Assembly (NCBI RefSeq): GCF_035046485.1
Contig: NC_085137.1
Coordinates: 446,032,334 to 446,096,333, forward strand
Direction of reading: 5' to 3'
Length of the DNA: 64,000 nt
From: Aedes albopictus
Taxonomy: Eukaryota > Arthropoda > Insecta > Diptera > Culicidae
The notes below the pieces were generated by a model. That model made no database searches. It had not been told where the DNA came from and was given only the letters and a program-made list of their open reading frames with translations. Of the stretch, positions 22,463-33,755 are shown piece by piece (within the stretch, counting starts at the first letter, position 1; each line of letters opens with the position of its first letter). Position numbers and translations under genes: made by a program.

Positions 22463-22650
22463 CATGGTTTCCCAAACTGTGGGTCGCGACCCCCCAGGGG
22501 GGGTCGCCGGCCTTCATCCAGGGGGTCGCGAGAAACAGTAAAATATTTTACTGTAACATACAACAAATGAGGGAATTTCTATGGGAGGTCGCGAAAACTA
22601 CGTCTGCTGGCAAAAGGGGGTCGCGCGACCTGAAAGTTTGGGAACCTATG
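22463..22650. mobile_element. hAT-like MITE, 188 bp, 8-bp TSD
   Basis: The ends are CATGGTTTCCCAAACTGTGG and, inverted, CATAGGTTCCCAAACTTTCA, each followed by GGTCGCG. The flanks are TTCTAGAG (22455-22462) and TTCTAAAG (22651-22658), 7 of 8 identical. The TIR wording (TTCCCAAACT...GGTCGCGACC) is typical of hAT non-autonomous elements I know from other animals. Confidence 0.85.
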
Positions 22651-22658
22651 TTCTAAAG

Positions 22659-24890
22659 TAATCCATGAATTCCTGGATGAGTCTTTAGAAAAATCCCTGA
22701 AAGAACCAAAGGCATTTATGGAAGTATCCTAGGAAAACTACCTAGAAGAATCCCAGCAAGAATTCCAGGAGAAATCTCTAGAAGGATTCCTGCAGGTATC
22801 ACAGTAAAAATTTCTGGAGGAGACCTAGGAGGCATTCCTGGAATATTAGAAGCAGCAGGAATCGCTAATGGAATCCTAGGAGGAGTTCCTGGATGAAAGT
22901 CAAGATGAGTTCCTGGAGAAGTCGAACAAGAAATATTTGGAGAAATCCCAGATTTTTTTTAGGATTTCCAGGAAGATACACCGAAGGTACTTCTGCAAGA
23001 CTCCTAAGAGATCCCAGCAAGTTTTTGAAGGAATCTCTGGAGAAATACTTAGAAGAATCCCTAGAAGAATTCTGGGAGGTATTACAGTAAGAATGACTGG
23101 AGGAGTCCTAGGAGGAACTGCTGGAGGAACCACATCAGGAATAGCTTGAAAAATCCAGCTGAAATTCCTGGATGAAGGCCAAGAGGAGAGAATCCGTGGA
23201 CAAAATATCTTGGATAAAACTTCTTGGAGGAATCACCGGAGAGTTTCTGAAGAAATCACAGGAAAAATCTCAGGAAGTATTCTTAGAAGGATTCTGGGAT
23301 GTATCACTGTAGAAACCCGCAGCTGAAATCCTAGATGGAATTGCTGGAGAAAACTGTATTTCTAGAGTAACCTTATCAGGAAAGCCGGGGGGAATCCAAA
23401 GAAAAAATCCTTGGAATACTTAGAGAAGTCCCTGCAAGAACCGGTAGGTATTCTGGAAGATATTCTGGAAGAATCTGAAGAGACGGCCCTGAAGGAATTG
23501 CAGGAGGATTTTCTGAAAGAATCTCAGGAAGAATTTCAGCTATAATGCCAGGATGAATTCGTATAGGAATCACTAGTAAGAATTTCTGGACGTATCCAGG
23601 TAAGAATTCCTGGAGGAATTGATGGAAGAATCACAGGAGGAGCTGGTTGAGGTATTCTTTGAGAAAGGCCAAAAAGAGTTTCTGCAGAATTTCCATAAAG
23701 ATTTTCTGGAGGAATCTTTGGATAAAATCTCTGGAGGAATTCCTGAATGAGTTCTTGGAGAAATTCCTTGTGGAGCAACCAAAGAAATTTCTGCAAAAAG
23801 TTCAGGAATATTGCCTGGGAAGGTCTCAGCAAAAAAGCCAGGAGAAAGCTCTCTAGAAGAATCCATAGCATAACTTCTGAAGTACCACAGCTAGAATTTC
23901 TGGACGAAGAATAGCTGGAAGAACCGCTTGAATTACTTGAGCAGTCGCAGCTGGAAAATCTGGAGGAATTCCTAGAACTCCGGGAGCTATCATAGAAGTA
24001 ATTTCTAGAGAAACCCTAGAATCATCAATGCCAGGGATATCTCAAGAGAAGTTCCTCTAACAAATTCCTGGAGGAATACCTACAATTCTCCTTGAAAGAA
24101 TCGGTAGAAGTACACTGGAGGAATCCCTGATGGAATCGCAGGAGGAATTTCTAGAGGAATCTCAGGAAGATTTCCCGAAAGTATTGCAGCAAATAAGTAT
24201 GCCAGGAGAAATCCCTAGAAGTATTTCTGAAGGAGTCCTAATGGGAGTTATTTGAAGAATTCTAGCTTTAATTTATGGAAGAATTTCTCAAAGAACCTCT
24301 GTAGACAGTCATGGATATATCCTTGAAGAAATGTATGGAAGAACTATGAAGGGATTTAGTAGAAAAATCTCGGGGAGATCTTCCGGAAGAATTTCTGGAC
24401 GAACTTTGCTAGTAGAACTCCAGAAGGTACCACAGTGAGGATTTTCAGAGGAGAAGAGAAATTGCTGGAAGAATCGCACCAGGAGTTACTTGAGAAATCC
24501 TAGCCATCATTCCCGGAATTGGAAATTTATGGAAGAATCTCTGAAGAAATTCCTGGAAGAATCACCAGAGGAACTTCTGAAAGGACCCAGGAAGATTGCT
24601 TGAACAATTCCACCAGAAATTCCTGAAGAAATCCTAAAAGAAGAAATTTTTAGAGAAATCCTTGGAAGAATTCCGAAAAGAATCATAGTTAGAATTTCCA
24701 AAGAAACCCTAGCAGAATTTGCTGAATCAATCTCTGCAGAAATTTCTAGTATGTACAACCCCATCAGGACTGCCTGGAGTATCCTAAAGGAAGTTTTTTG
24801 AAGAAATATCGGGAGGAATCCATAAAGGAAGCCTAGAGAAATCACTGTACGAATAGAAATAGGTATTTCTGGAGGAATCTATGAAGAAAT
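22659..24890. repeat. 12-bp repeat array, purine-rich on +
   Basis: Variants of GGAGGAATTCCTGGA / AGAAGAATCCC fill 2.2 kb. It is strongly diverged. Overlapping frames of 60-112 codons on both strands (for example 23536-23871 -, 24507-24845 -) are artefacts. Confidence 0.75.
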
Positions 24891-25089
24891 CTGTTGATTG
24901 TTCTTGCCAATATCCAAAACGCTATAACGTACAACAGTTATATAAGTCATTCCGGGTGTGATTAAGTTTTGTTCAAATGTGCCATTAATAAATATTGGAA
25001 TAATTGTGTGAAGTTTTAAATTTTAGGTAGCTGTCAAGGAAAAATTCTAGGGGATGCCAAATTTGTTCTAGGGGGTGCCAATGGCACCA

Positions 25090-25288
25090 CGAGTCCCTAC
25101 AGGAATTGCATTATAAACTTCCCCAGAAAATTATTTTTGAATACATTCCAGCTATTCGTACAGGAATTCCTTGAGGTAAATTCCAGGGTTTTTCCAAGAA
25201 TTCAGTCATTTGAGAGTTCTCCGAAAATACTCTGAAAATAATTCTTCAAGAATTTCTCCAGGGATTCCCTTTAAAAAATCTTACAAGG
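25090..25288. repeat. Short pyrimidine-rich 12-mer segment
   Basis: Diverged units (GGAATTCCTTGAGG, TTCTCCAGGGATTCCC) are seen. The segment ends with the left TSD of the next SINE. Confidence 0.5.
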
Positions 25289-25461
25289 GTTTAGCGGACC
25301 TGGTGTGGTGGTTAGAACACAAGGCTATCAAGCCGAGGACCTGGGATCGAATCCCACTCCCGACATACTCACAAAATGTGGGTTCTGACATCGGAAGGGA
25401 AGTAAAGCGTGGGTCCCGAGATGAACTAGTCTAGGGTTAAAAATCTCGTTAATACAGACAA
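25289..25461 (+). mobile_element. tRNA-derived SINE, 16-bp TSD (second family)
   Basis: The head is GCGGACCTGGTGTGGTGGTT, the B box GGATCGAATCCC, and the 3' end is TTAATACAGAC followed by an A run. Left TSD 25273-25288 and right TSD 25462-25477 are both AAAAAATCTTACAAGG. A diverged copy of the same family is at 49440-49598 (minus). The 74-codon frame at 25210-25434 merely reads through it. Confidence 0.85.
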
Positions 25462-25532
25462 AAAAAATCTTACAAGGATACCTCGAGGGTTTCCTCTAGT
25501 GATAATTTCAAAGATTTCACGAGAACACCTAA

Positions 25533-26397
25533 GGGGTCTCCAGTTAGGCTAGTGATTAAGGCTATGGATCGCCAGTTCGATTCCCTTTCCGGTCGGGAAA
25601 ATTTTCTGGACTTCCTGGGCATAGTGTATCATTTTGCTTGCCTAACAATATCCCTCTAATACCCAAATTTTTGATTTTGATCTAAATATCATTTTTCGTC
25701 ATCTAAAATTGATTCAAACATGTTTTGGAAGATGATTCTTTTCAATTCTCGATTTCGTGAATTTCAGTTTTAGATTTTTCTAATTTTTATTTTTGAACAT
25801 CCCCACACTTTTATATTTTTCCTGGAAGCCAATTCGGGGAACGGATTTTTTGAGATGAAAACATTTTTAAATGTTATGATTATTGTTCAAATATTGTTAA
25901 TTAAAAAAAATCACAGATAATTTTATTTTCCGTGTAATTTTGGGGAAAATAATTTTAGAGTGTATTCGATTCCCTTAAACTATTAAACAAGGATAGAATG
26001 ATTTGGGAAAAAATTAAAATATGTTAATTGTAGCGATTCAATACATAATAAACAATGACTTCTAAAAGGTGACTAAAACATCAATTTTTCAATGATTTTT
26101 AAAAAATGTAAATACGCTTTAAAATACACCAAAAACCATTTTGAGATATACAGAATTGTCCTTAATATCAGCAAAAAATATAAAAAAAAGATTTTCCACG
26201 AAACAAAAATTACAAAAATGCTCAAACTATACCCCGTCTAAAGGCGGGATTGGGTATTAGAGGGATATACAAATTCATGTAATGGCAGGCAAAGAAAGCC
26301 CTTCAATTAATAACTGTGGAAGTGCTCAAAGAACACTAAGTTTAAGCAAGGCAGGCCAAGCCCCAGTGCGAACGTAAAGCCATAAAGAAGAATAAGA
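25533..26397 (+). mobile_element. Feilai-like SINE split by a TA element
   Basis: The head (GGGGTCTCCAG, B box GTTCGATTCCC) occupies 25533-25648. The remainder resumes at 26266 (TACAAATTCATG, GGCAGGCAAAGAAAG, AATAACTGTGGAAG) and ends in a degenerate (GAA) tail at about 26397. Compared with the 5275 copy, about 16 bases before the B box are missing. The TA element at 25651-26265 is inserted between the two parts. Confidence 0.8.
25651..26265. mobile_element. TA-flanked element, 615 bp, TIR TCCCTCTAATACCCAA
   Basis: TCCCTCTAATACCCAA at 25651-25666 is inverted as TTGGGTATTAGAGGGA at 26250-26265. TA flanks both ends (25649-25650, 26266-26267). Removing the element and one TA leaves a continuous SINE body. 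The interior is AT-rich with no coding frame, so it is a non-autonomous Tc1/mariner-type element. Confidence 0.9.
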
Positions 26398-27404
26398 GAT
26401 TTGTTCCGGCCTTGCTGACAGTTTTTTGACGTCTGTAAGTTGTTGCAGTTATCAAATTCATACTTTTTTGAACGTCTTCTGTAGTAAAAAAAAGCGGTTC
26501 ACGGTATTCAGCACCAGTGATTCCTTCCCAATAGGAATTTATTTTTATCCACCACCTTTCTTCAGATAAATTGATTGATTCCATGGCTTGTACGTGCCAT
26601 CCTGCAGCACAAGCCATCTCGAAGCACGTCCATTTTCCATGTTGCCATCGTCTGCAAATTCACTTTTTCAAGGACTTTGGAGTTTTGCCGCACAAGAGAG
26701 AAAAAAAAACGCATTTCGAACGCCACTTTCTATCCGTTTCTCCATCATCAGGCAGGATACCACTGCCTGACTGACTGACTGGATGATGGGTCGGTCAGTC
26801 ATGTCTCAGGCTCAGGAAGCTGCACGTGGCCGATAATAACGCACAAACAGCAAAGTGTGAATTGCCCATAAATTACTTTGTGCACGATGAACAGCTTTTT
26901 GCCCTCTGGCAGTCAGTCGGTGCTAGGCAGGCTCTTCTGGTGGTAGGACGTTCCAATGGACACCAGTACGCTTGCAGACTGATGAAACTGCGTAGGTGGA
27001 AGCACCACCGTTCGTTTGCTGGGCTTCTTCTACCGAGCTGACGACCGGACGGACGAAATATTGCGTGTAAAGTAATGCCAAGTGCAACTATGTGTTCGAC
27101 TTGTGTTGGTTTTACGATCATCTCACAGGTCGTGTGACGTGACATAGCTAATGGAACCGGCGCAGCTTTGACAGGCGACAAAAAGTTGTGTAGGTAATAT
27201 ATTTTCACATGGCAGTAAGTTGAATACGTCCATAAACTATGCAGGCTGGAGACACAGCCACAATACGCCATACTTGAAATTAAAAATTGTATGTGTATGT
27301 TTAATAATTTTGACAAATGATATCCTAGACATTTAAAAAAATGCCCTCAAAGTCAAACATTTTTAAAGGCTGAACTTCAGTCTCAAAATTGATGTATTTT
27401 TGTG
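26398..27404. other. Unassigned unique-looking DNA
   Basis: Overlapping short frames on both strands (26571-26778 +, 26873-27316 -) have no recognised motif. I cannot support a gene or exon here. Confidence 0.4.
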
Positions 27405-28535
27405 GTTTCTAACGCCCCACCTAGAATAGGGCTTACTTCTCAGCTTAGTGTTCTATGAGTACTTTCACAGTTATTAACTGAGAGCATTCCCTGCCAGTGA
27501 CCATTTTTCATGTGTATATCGTATGGCATGCACGAAGATATTCTATACCCAAGTACCGTCAAGGCACCATTCACCGTGGATCTAAGAGGATTCGGGGCAA
27601 ATAAGGGCTGTCATTTGACACCAGTCTCATAAACATTGTTGGTGCCGCTTTTAATTGCCTTCATTATAAGTTAAAATTAAAGCAATATCCACAGAAGTAG
27701 AAAATTTTTCACAAAATTTGGTGATATAGTACAATTAGTAAAGGGTAGTAGGGTCGCCTAATTCCGTGGTAGGTCACCATTCACCGTGGTAGTAGGGACC
27801 CATTCACCGTGTATGATAAATTTATTCTACTTTGTTTAAAAATGATCAAAACAACCCAGCCAAGGGAATTTTCTTCGTTTAAATTCATTTCAAGTAATAA
27901 CTTGCAAAATTTTATTAGAAAAACGAATGTTTAAATTTTCGATTTTTTCTAGATATATGGGACAATATGGGGCACGGTGAATGGAGACCATTGATTTTTA
28001 GGGTACCCATTTACCGTGTCTTTTTGTTTCAATTAAAAAGTACGAGTAATCGTACTTTCTTGTTAAACTTACTTCGGTAATGCAAAATACATACCTGATA
28101 TGTGAATTTAATTGCTTCTTGGTGGAATAAAAACGTTACTACATTTAGTTTATCGCTTAAATCACCTTAGCGCAGTTTTCGATTTTTCACTATAAATGCA
28201 GTGAACGAGCAGAAACCCACTTCATGTAAACACAGTTTAGTGTCAAAATGATACTTTTAAATGTTTTTAATGAGCGTTTTGTCATGGTAACAATACATTA
28301 GTGTTCCATTGGTGCAACTGAAGAGAAATTGTCATATCATTCAATCATAATATGGAAATAATGAAAAAATATTCGAAGGCACACGGTGAATGGAGCCCCC
28401 ACGGTGAATGGCGCCTTGACGGTATGCCAAGGAAATTTTCATTATGATAACTTTCTGTACCGACCGAGAATCGAACCCGTTACCATCAACAGGATTTTGC
28501 TGAGTAGCAAACATTTACCGCTTCAGCTGTATGGC
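27405..28535 (-). mobile_element. Feilai-like SINE (minus) split by a TA element
   Basis: The SINE 3' part (27405-27553; inverse of GAACACTAAGCTGAGAAG) and its head (28425-28535; inverse B box GGTTCGATTCTCGG near 28475-28461) match the full-length copy at 51779-52061. The TA element at 27556-28422 lies between them. Confidence 0.85.
27556..28422. mobile_element. TA-flanked element, 867 bp, with seven CATTCACCGTG motifs
   Basis: The ends are CCGTCAAGGCACCATTCACC and, inverted, CCGTCAAGGCGCCATTCACC. TA lies at 27554-27555 and 28423-28424. The 11-bp word CATTCACCGTG or its complement (one copy CATTTACCGTG) occurs near 27568, 27778, 27801, 27974, 28008, 28382 and 28401. The interior is AT-rich and non-coding. 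It is non-autonomous and of Tc1/mariner type by its TA site. Confidence 0.9.
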
Positions 28536-29344
28536 TTCAGTTTCCCAAAACTGAAGAAGTCAAGAAATTTTCTCATAAATCTTTTGCCTTTCCTTCCAGA
28601 CATTTGCCTCCGGCGCACCGCATCCATCGGAAATATGGAAATATATCATCCCTCTGGGAACAAGTCGTAAATTGCAAAACTCTGCTCTATTATACGAAGT
28701 ACATGACATTTTATGCAGGCTGTCAAATCAATAAAATAGCTTTCAGGATCTAGTTATTGATCCCGCAAGAAATCGGATCTTTTATGATTACATTGATTTC
28801 CTGTGATTCAGTGCCGATACATCCACCGGATAAGGAAGAAAGAATATGCCGCTGCCGCCGAGTATTACAAATCACATTAACGTCTGCTCGGGGCCACTTC
28901 CTTTTGGGCCATTAATCATGACAAATTGTGTATGGCCTCCGTTCGTGTCCGCAATAATCCGGCGATTAGCTTTTGTGGTATGTGGATGAGAGGAGAGGTG
29001 AGGAGATGAGCCGTTCGTTATTATCAGATGGCTTCTCGAAAGCTCGTTCGAATGATAAATAACTGTAACAGAGATGTAATTTGTAGATGAATGGCCTCAA
29101 TGTGTTATTGTCGGGGATTTTCTTTTTGGATGTTGTTGGGCTTCTATTATGCAGAGCAATGAACGAAATTAAATACGCATACAATTCGTCATATTGCTAA
29201 CTTTACAGATTGGACTGACATAAATGTGTGCACGCACCTTCAAAGTGTGATTGCAGCGCAGGAACATGCCTTCGGTATACTAATTCGTTGTAAATCAAGG
29301 AATAAGTGCATCGAAGACGTCGAGACGATTCACTTTTATCACAC
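28536..29344. other. Unassigned unique-looking DNA
   Basis: No feature is recognised. Small frames such as 28966-29184 (-) have no motif. Confidence 0.4.
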
Positions 29345-29849
29345 TTTTTAGGTGTACCACAAATAGTGTGATGGGCCTCAAAACGGTGAGTCGATAAGGA
29401 GAGCGTCCAACATAGCTCTAGTCCTCACAAGTTCCTACCTCATGCTTCCACGGGTCAAGCGATGACAAAGACCGTCAGCTGAGAGTTGTGTGCTTAGCTG
29501 GTAGTGCAGCCTGGGCACTTTTCCTTCTGACTTCAGCTAGATTGAGGAGGTACGTCTCGAGCGTCTGTTCACCAAGGAGGTGCGGCTCAAACAACGTCTG
29601 CTCTGGCATTCAGCGGCTGAGTACGGCTGATCGTCCCAGTGTTGGTTGGGACGTTAAACAGAACTGGCACGATGGCCCTCCGGCGAGACAGGAGTGTTGG
29701 CGTAGGCCCAATAATTATTGGGCTTATAAGCCACCCGTACAAATCCCCATTGCGAATAACATACGACTCGATACAATCGGCAAAGACCCACGCGACGAAA
29801 TAAGGACAACGATTGGAAACTTGGAACATGGAATTGCAAGTCACTAGGT

Positions 29850-30450
29850 TTCGCAGGATCTGACAAATTAATCTACGACGAACTACATCCTCGCAACTTC
29901 GACGTCGTGGCGTTGCAGGAACTTTGTTGGACTGGACAGAAAGTGTGGAAAAGCGGGCATCGAGCGGCTACCTTCTACCAAAGCTGTGGCACCACCAATG
30001 AACTGGGAACAGGATTTATAGTGTTGGGCAAGATGCGACAACGTGTGATCGGGTGGCAGCCGATCAACGCACGGATGTGCATGTTAAGAGTTAAAGGCCG
30101 TTTCTTCAACTACAGCATCATCAACGTCACACGAAGGGAGACCTGATGACGAGAAAAAAGCGTTCTACGCGCAATTAGAGCAAACATACGATGGTTGCTC
30201 GCCGCGTGTCGTGAAAATCGTTGTCGGCGACATGAACGCGCAGGTAGGAAGGGAGGACCGGTACAGACCGGTAATCGGGCGAAACAGCCTGCACGCCGTA
30301 TCGAATGATAACGGCCAGCGATGCGTAAACTTTTGCAGCCTCCCGTGGTATGGTAGTCCGAAGCACCTTCTTCCCCTGCAAAGATATCCATAAAGCCACC
30401 TGGAGATCACCCGACCATCAAACAGAAACCTAAATCGACCACGTTCTAAT
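29850..30450 (+). pseudogene. RTE endonuclease domain, frameshifted
   Basis: Fragments of an APE-type endonuclease can be read in successive frames. 29880-30146 gives DVVALQELCWTGQ (the conserved LQE metal-binding motif), GTNELGTGFIV-like wording and the INARMC block. 30211-30393 gives VVGDMNAQVGRED, the conserved GDMNA motif, and the SNDNGQRCVNF block. A small deletion at about 30127 and an extra base near 30330 break the frame. The H-containing SDH motif of the last block is not intact. In RTE elements this domain nicks the target DNA to prime reverse transcription. It is not functional here. Confidence 0.8.
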
Positions 30451-30952
30451 CGACGGTAAATTCTTCTCGGATTTAATCAATGTCCGCACATACCGCAGTG
30501 CGAATTCATGCGTTCAAAACTTTCAACAGTTATCACCACGCGTCGAAATCGAAGCAGCTGCGTAACGTAGAAGTGGCTCAAGACTACGCGCAGCAATAAG
30601 CAGTGGCCCTACCAACGGAAGAGCAGCTTGGCGCAGCTACACTAGAAGATGGCTGGAGGGACATCCGATCCGCCATAGGTAGTACCTCGGCTACAGCACT
30701 AGGCTTCGCGACTCCGAACCACAGAAACCACCGAATGTGAACAGTTGAAAAACGAGAAGAATGCAGCATGGGCGCGGAACAGGCAGAACTCAGTCTTCCG
30801 GATCAAGAAGCGCCAGCAGGAAGAACGAGATCGCGAAGCGATGGAAGAGCTGTACCGCGCTAAGGACACACGAAAGTTCTACGAGAAGCTGAACCGCTCG
30901 CGCAGAGGCTTTGTGCCACAAGCCGACATGTGCCGAGATAATCACGGGAATA

Positions 30953-32086
30953 AAGGGTGATACGGTCAAAATTTGGTCACACAATCTGTTTCATAACTTG
31001 AGACTGCGTACACCAAAACAGCTGATTTTTGGACCAGTAATGGTACATTATATGTAGCTTATACCATAAAATTTTCATCAAAATCGGTTTAGTATGTGCG
31101 GAGATATTGTGAATCCTGAAAACTGCAATTTTAAAATGTTGTACAAAGACGATTAAAAAATAAGAACACATTTTTACTCTTTTATTTATAGTGCCAGAAA
31201 TACTGAACCAATTTAAATGAAAATTTTTCTGTATGTAAAGTATACATATCAAAATGTTGTGTAAAAATTTCTTTCAATTTGATCCAGGTATTACAAAGTT
31301 AAATTTGTTTAGGTGGTCAAATTTTGTCAAATTTTGTCAAGTCAAGTCAAATTTTGGTCACACATTTTTTTTTATAACTTTAGACTGCGTACACCAAAAC
31401 AGCTGATTTTTTGATCAGTAATGGTCCATTATATGTAGCTTGTACCATAAAATTTTCATCAAAATCGGTCTAGTATTTGCGGAGATATTGTTGAACCCTG
31501 AGATATGCAATTTAATTTTTTTTTTCACAAATAAGAACACATTTTTACTGTTTTATTTATAGAGCCAGAAATACTTAACCGATTTCAATGAAAATTTTTC
31601 TGTATGTGAAGTATGCATATCAAAATGTTGTGTAAAAATTTCATTCAATTTGATCCAGCCGTTACAAAGTTATATTTGCTTAAGTGGCACCCGGTCAGTT
31701 TTTTACATATTCAAACTGCTACAACTTTGAAAGTATTCATACAAAATAGCTCAAAATTTTACTACGAACATATTTTCATAATAGTATTATACTGTAAAAT
31801 TTTGATAAAAATCGGAGCAGTATTAATAGTTCTATAATCAAAATTGTGCTTTACTGACCTTAAATTTCCGAAAATTTACTATGGAGCGCCTTTGTACAAA
31901 ATTTTAAAAAGGTAGGTCGATGGTTTTATCTATATATCAACCAATACTGAATCGATTTTGATGAAAATTTTATGGTATAAGCTTCATATAATGTAGCATT
32001 ACTGGCCCAAAAATTAGCTGTTTTGGTGTACGCAGTCTAAAGTTATGAACAAAATTGTGTGACCAAATTTTGACCGTATCACCCTT
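30953..32086. mobile_element. TA-flanked element, 1134 bp, ~140-bp TIRs and an internal duplication
   Basis: The ends begin AAGGGTGATACGGTCAAAAT and are inverted over about 140 bp (30953-31092 and 31945-32086) with roughly ten mismatches. TA flanks both sides (30951-30952, 32087-32088). A direct repeat of about 330 bp is offset by 381 bp: ACTGCGTACACCAAAACAGC occurs at 31003 and 31384. Removing the element and one TA joins the LINE frame continuously, which confirms the boundaries. It has no coding capacity. Confidence 0.92.
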
Positions 32087-32087
32087 T

Positions 32088-33260
32088 ATTCTCACGAGCG
32101 AGCGTGAGGTGGTCGACAGGTGGCGGCAGCATTACGATGAGCACCTCAATGGCGACGTTTCAAGTACCGAAGGTGGCGTGGTAACAGATCTAGGAGTACA
32201 TGCGCAGGACGAAAGATTTCCAACCCCTAACCTCCAAGAGATTGAAGAGGAGATTAGCCGGTTGAAAAACAACAAAGCCGCTGGAGCAGATCAACTACTA
32301 AGCGAGTTACTAAAACACGGTGGAGAAGCACTGGTGAGAGTTCTACACTGGGTCATTACCAAGATTTGAGAGGAGGAAGTATTACCGGACGAATGGATGG
32401 AAGGTATCGTGTGTCCCATCTACAAAAAGGGCGACAAGTTGGATTGCGGGAACTACCGCGCTGCCTACAAGATACTCTCTCAAATTTTATGCCGCCGTCT
32501 ATCACCGATTGCAAGAGAGTTCGTGGGGCAATATCAGGCTGGATTTATGGGTGAACGCGCTACAACGGACCAGATGTTCGCCATCCGCCAGGTGTTGCAG
32601 AAATGCCGCGAATACAACGTGCCCACACATCACTTGTTCATCAATTTCAAATCGGCGTATGATACAATCAATCGAGAACAGCTATGGCAGATTATGCACG
32701 AATACGAATACCCGGATAAACTGATACGGTTGATCAAGGCGACGATGGATCGAGTGATGTGCGTAGTTCGAGTATCAGGGACACTCTCGAGTCCCTTCGA
32801 ATCTCGCAGAGGGTTACGGCAAGGTGATGGTCTTTCATGCTTGCTGTTCAACATTGCTGTAGAAAGTGTAATAAGGAGAGTGGGGATAAGCACGAGTGGA
32901 ACGATTTTCACGAAGGCCATTCAGCTGCTTGGTTTCGCTGATGATATTGGTATTATTGCTCATAAATTTGAGACGATGGCGGAAACGTACATCCGGCTAA
33001 AGAGTGAAGCCAGACGAATCGGATTAGTCATTAATGTGTCGAAGACAAAGAATATGATGGCAAAGGGCTCCAGGGAGGAATCACCGCGCCCGCCACCCCG
33101 AATTTACATCGACGGTGATGGAATCGAGGCGGTTGAACAATTCGTGTACTTGGGCTCACTGGTGATCGCCGACAACGACACCAACAGAGAAATTCAGAGG
33201 CGCATTGTGGCAGGAAATCGTGCTTACTTTGGACTCCGGAGAACTCTACGATCGAATTAA
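32088..33260 (+). pseudogene. RTE reverse transcriptase domain
   Basis: A frame from 32088 has linker words (EIEEEISRLKNNKAAGAD, the RT entry motif), a stop at 32367-32369, and then 287 further residues from the Met at 32397. Visible motifs in that segment are YKKGDKLDCGNYR (about 9-21), AGFMGERATTDQ (48-59), RQGDG (141-145), FADD (180-183) and GLVINVSKTK. Lesions: the in-frame stop, an apparent loss of six to seven residues between NYR and AAYKIL, Asn at residue 83 where motif A normally has the catalytic Asp (FINFKSAYD), and a stop at 33258-33260. It would synthesise cDNA in an intact element; this copy cannot. Confidence 0.85.
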
Positions 33261-33735
33261 GTTCGCCGTAACACGAAGTTAACTATCTACGAAACGCTGA
33301 TTAGACCGGTCGTCCTCTATGGGCACGAAACATGGACCCTACGTGCAGAGGACCAACGCGCCCTTGGAGTTTTCGAACGGAAGGTGTTGCATACCATCTA
33401 CGGTGGAGTGCAGATGGAAGACGGGACTTGGAGAAGGCGAATGAACCACGAGCTGCATCAGCTGCTGGGAGAACCAACCATCGTCCATACCGCGAAAATC
33501 GGGAGGCTACGGTGGGCGGGTCACGTCATCAGGATGTCGGATAACAACCCGACTAAAATGGTTCTCGAGTCATCCGGCCGGTACAAGAAGATGTGGAGCG
33601 CAGCGAGCTAGGTGGGTCGACCAAGTGGAAAACGATCTGCGGACCCTACGCAGAGTGCGGAACTGGAGGCAAACAGCCATGGACCGAGTGGAATGGAGGC
33701 GGCTACTATGTACAGCAGAGGCCACCCCGGCCTTA
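33261..33735 (+). pseudogene. RTE C-terminal region, broken
   Basis: In the same frame after the TAA at 33258 the sequence continues with a conserved C-terminal block (TIYETLIRPVVLYGHETWTL, then FERKVLHTIYGG and RLRWAGHVIRM). A stop comes at 33609-33611. The wording VGRPSGKRSADP afterwards is out of phase with what the family normally encodes (an RNWRQTAMDRVEW-type block is readable in another frame at about 33655-33700). It ends with the element. Confidence 0.75.
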
Positions 33736-33755
33736 GCCTGATCGGTAAGGCAAGG

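Larger units (their letters stand above)
29345..33755 (+). mobile_element. RTE-clade non-LTR retrotransposon, inactive, split by a TA element
   Basis: The order is leader, apurinic-type endonuclease, linker, reverse transcriptase, C-terminal region, then a short TAAGGCAAGGTAAG-type tail at about 33740-33755. The protein wording (DVVALQELCWTGQKVW; NNKAAGADQL; YKKGDKLDCGNYR) matches the RTE endonuclease-reverse transcriptases I know from insects. Reading frame breaks, in-frame stops, a lost catalytic Asp and a 1134-bp insertion (30953-32086) make it a fossil. The 5' boundary is approximate. The residual element without the insertion is about 3.3 kb. Confidence 0.8.
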
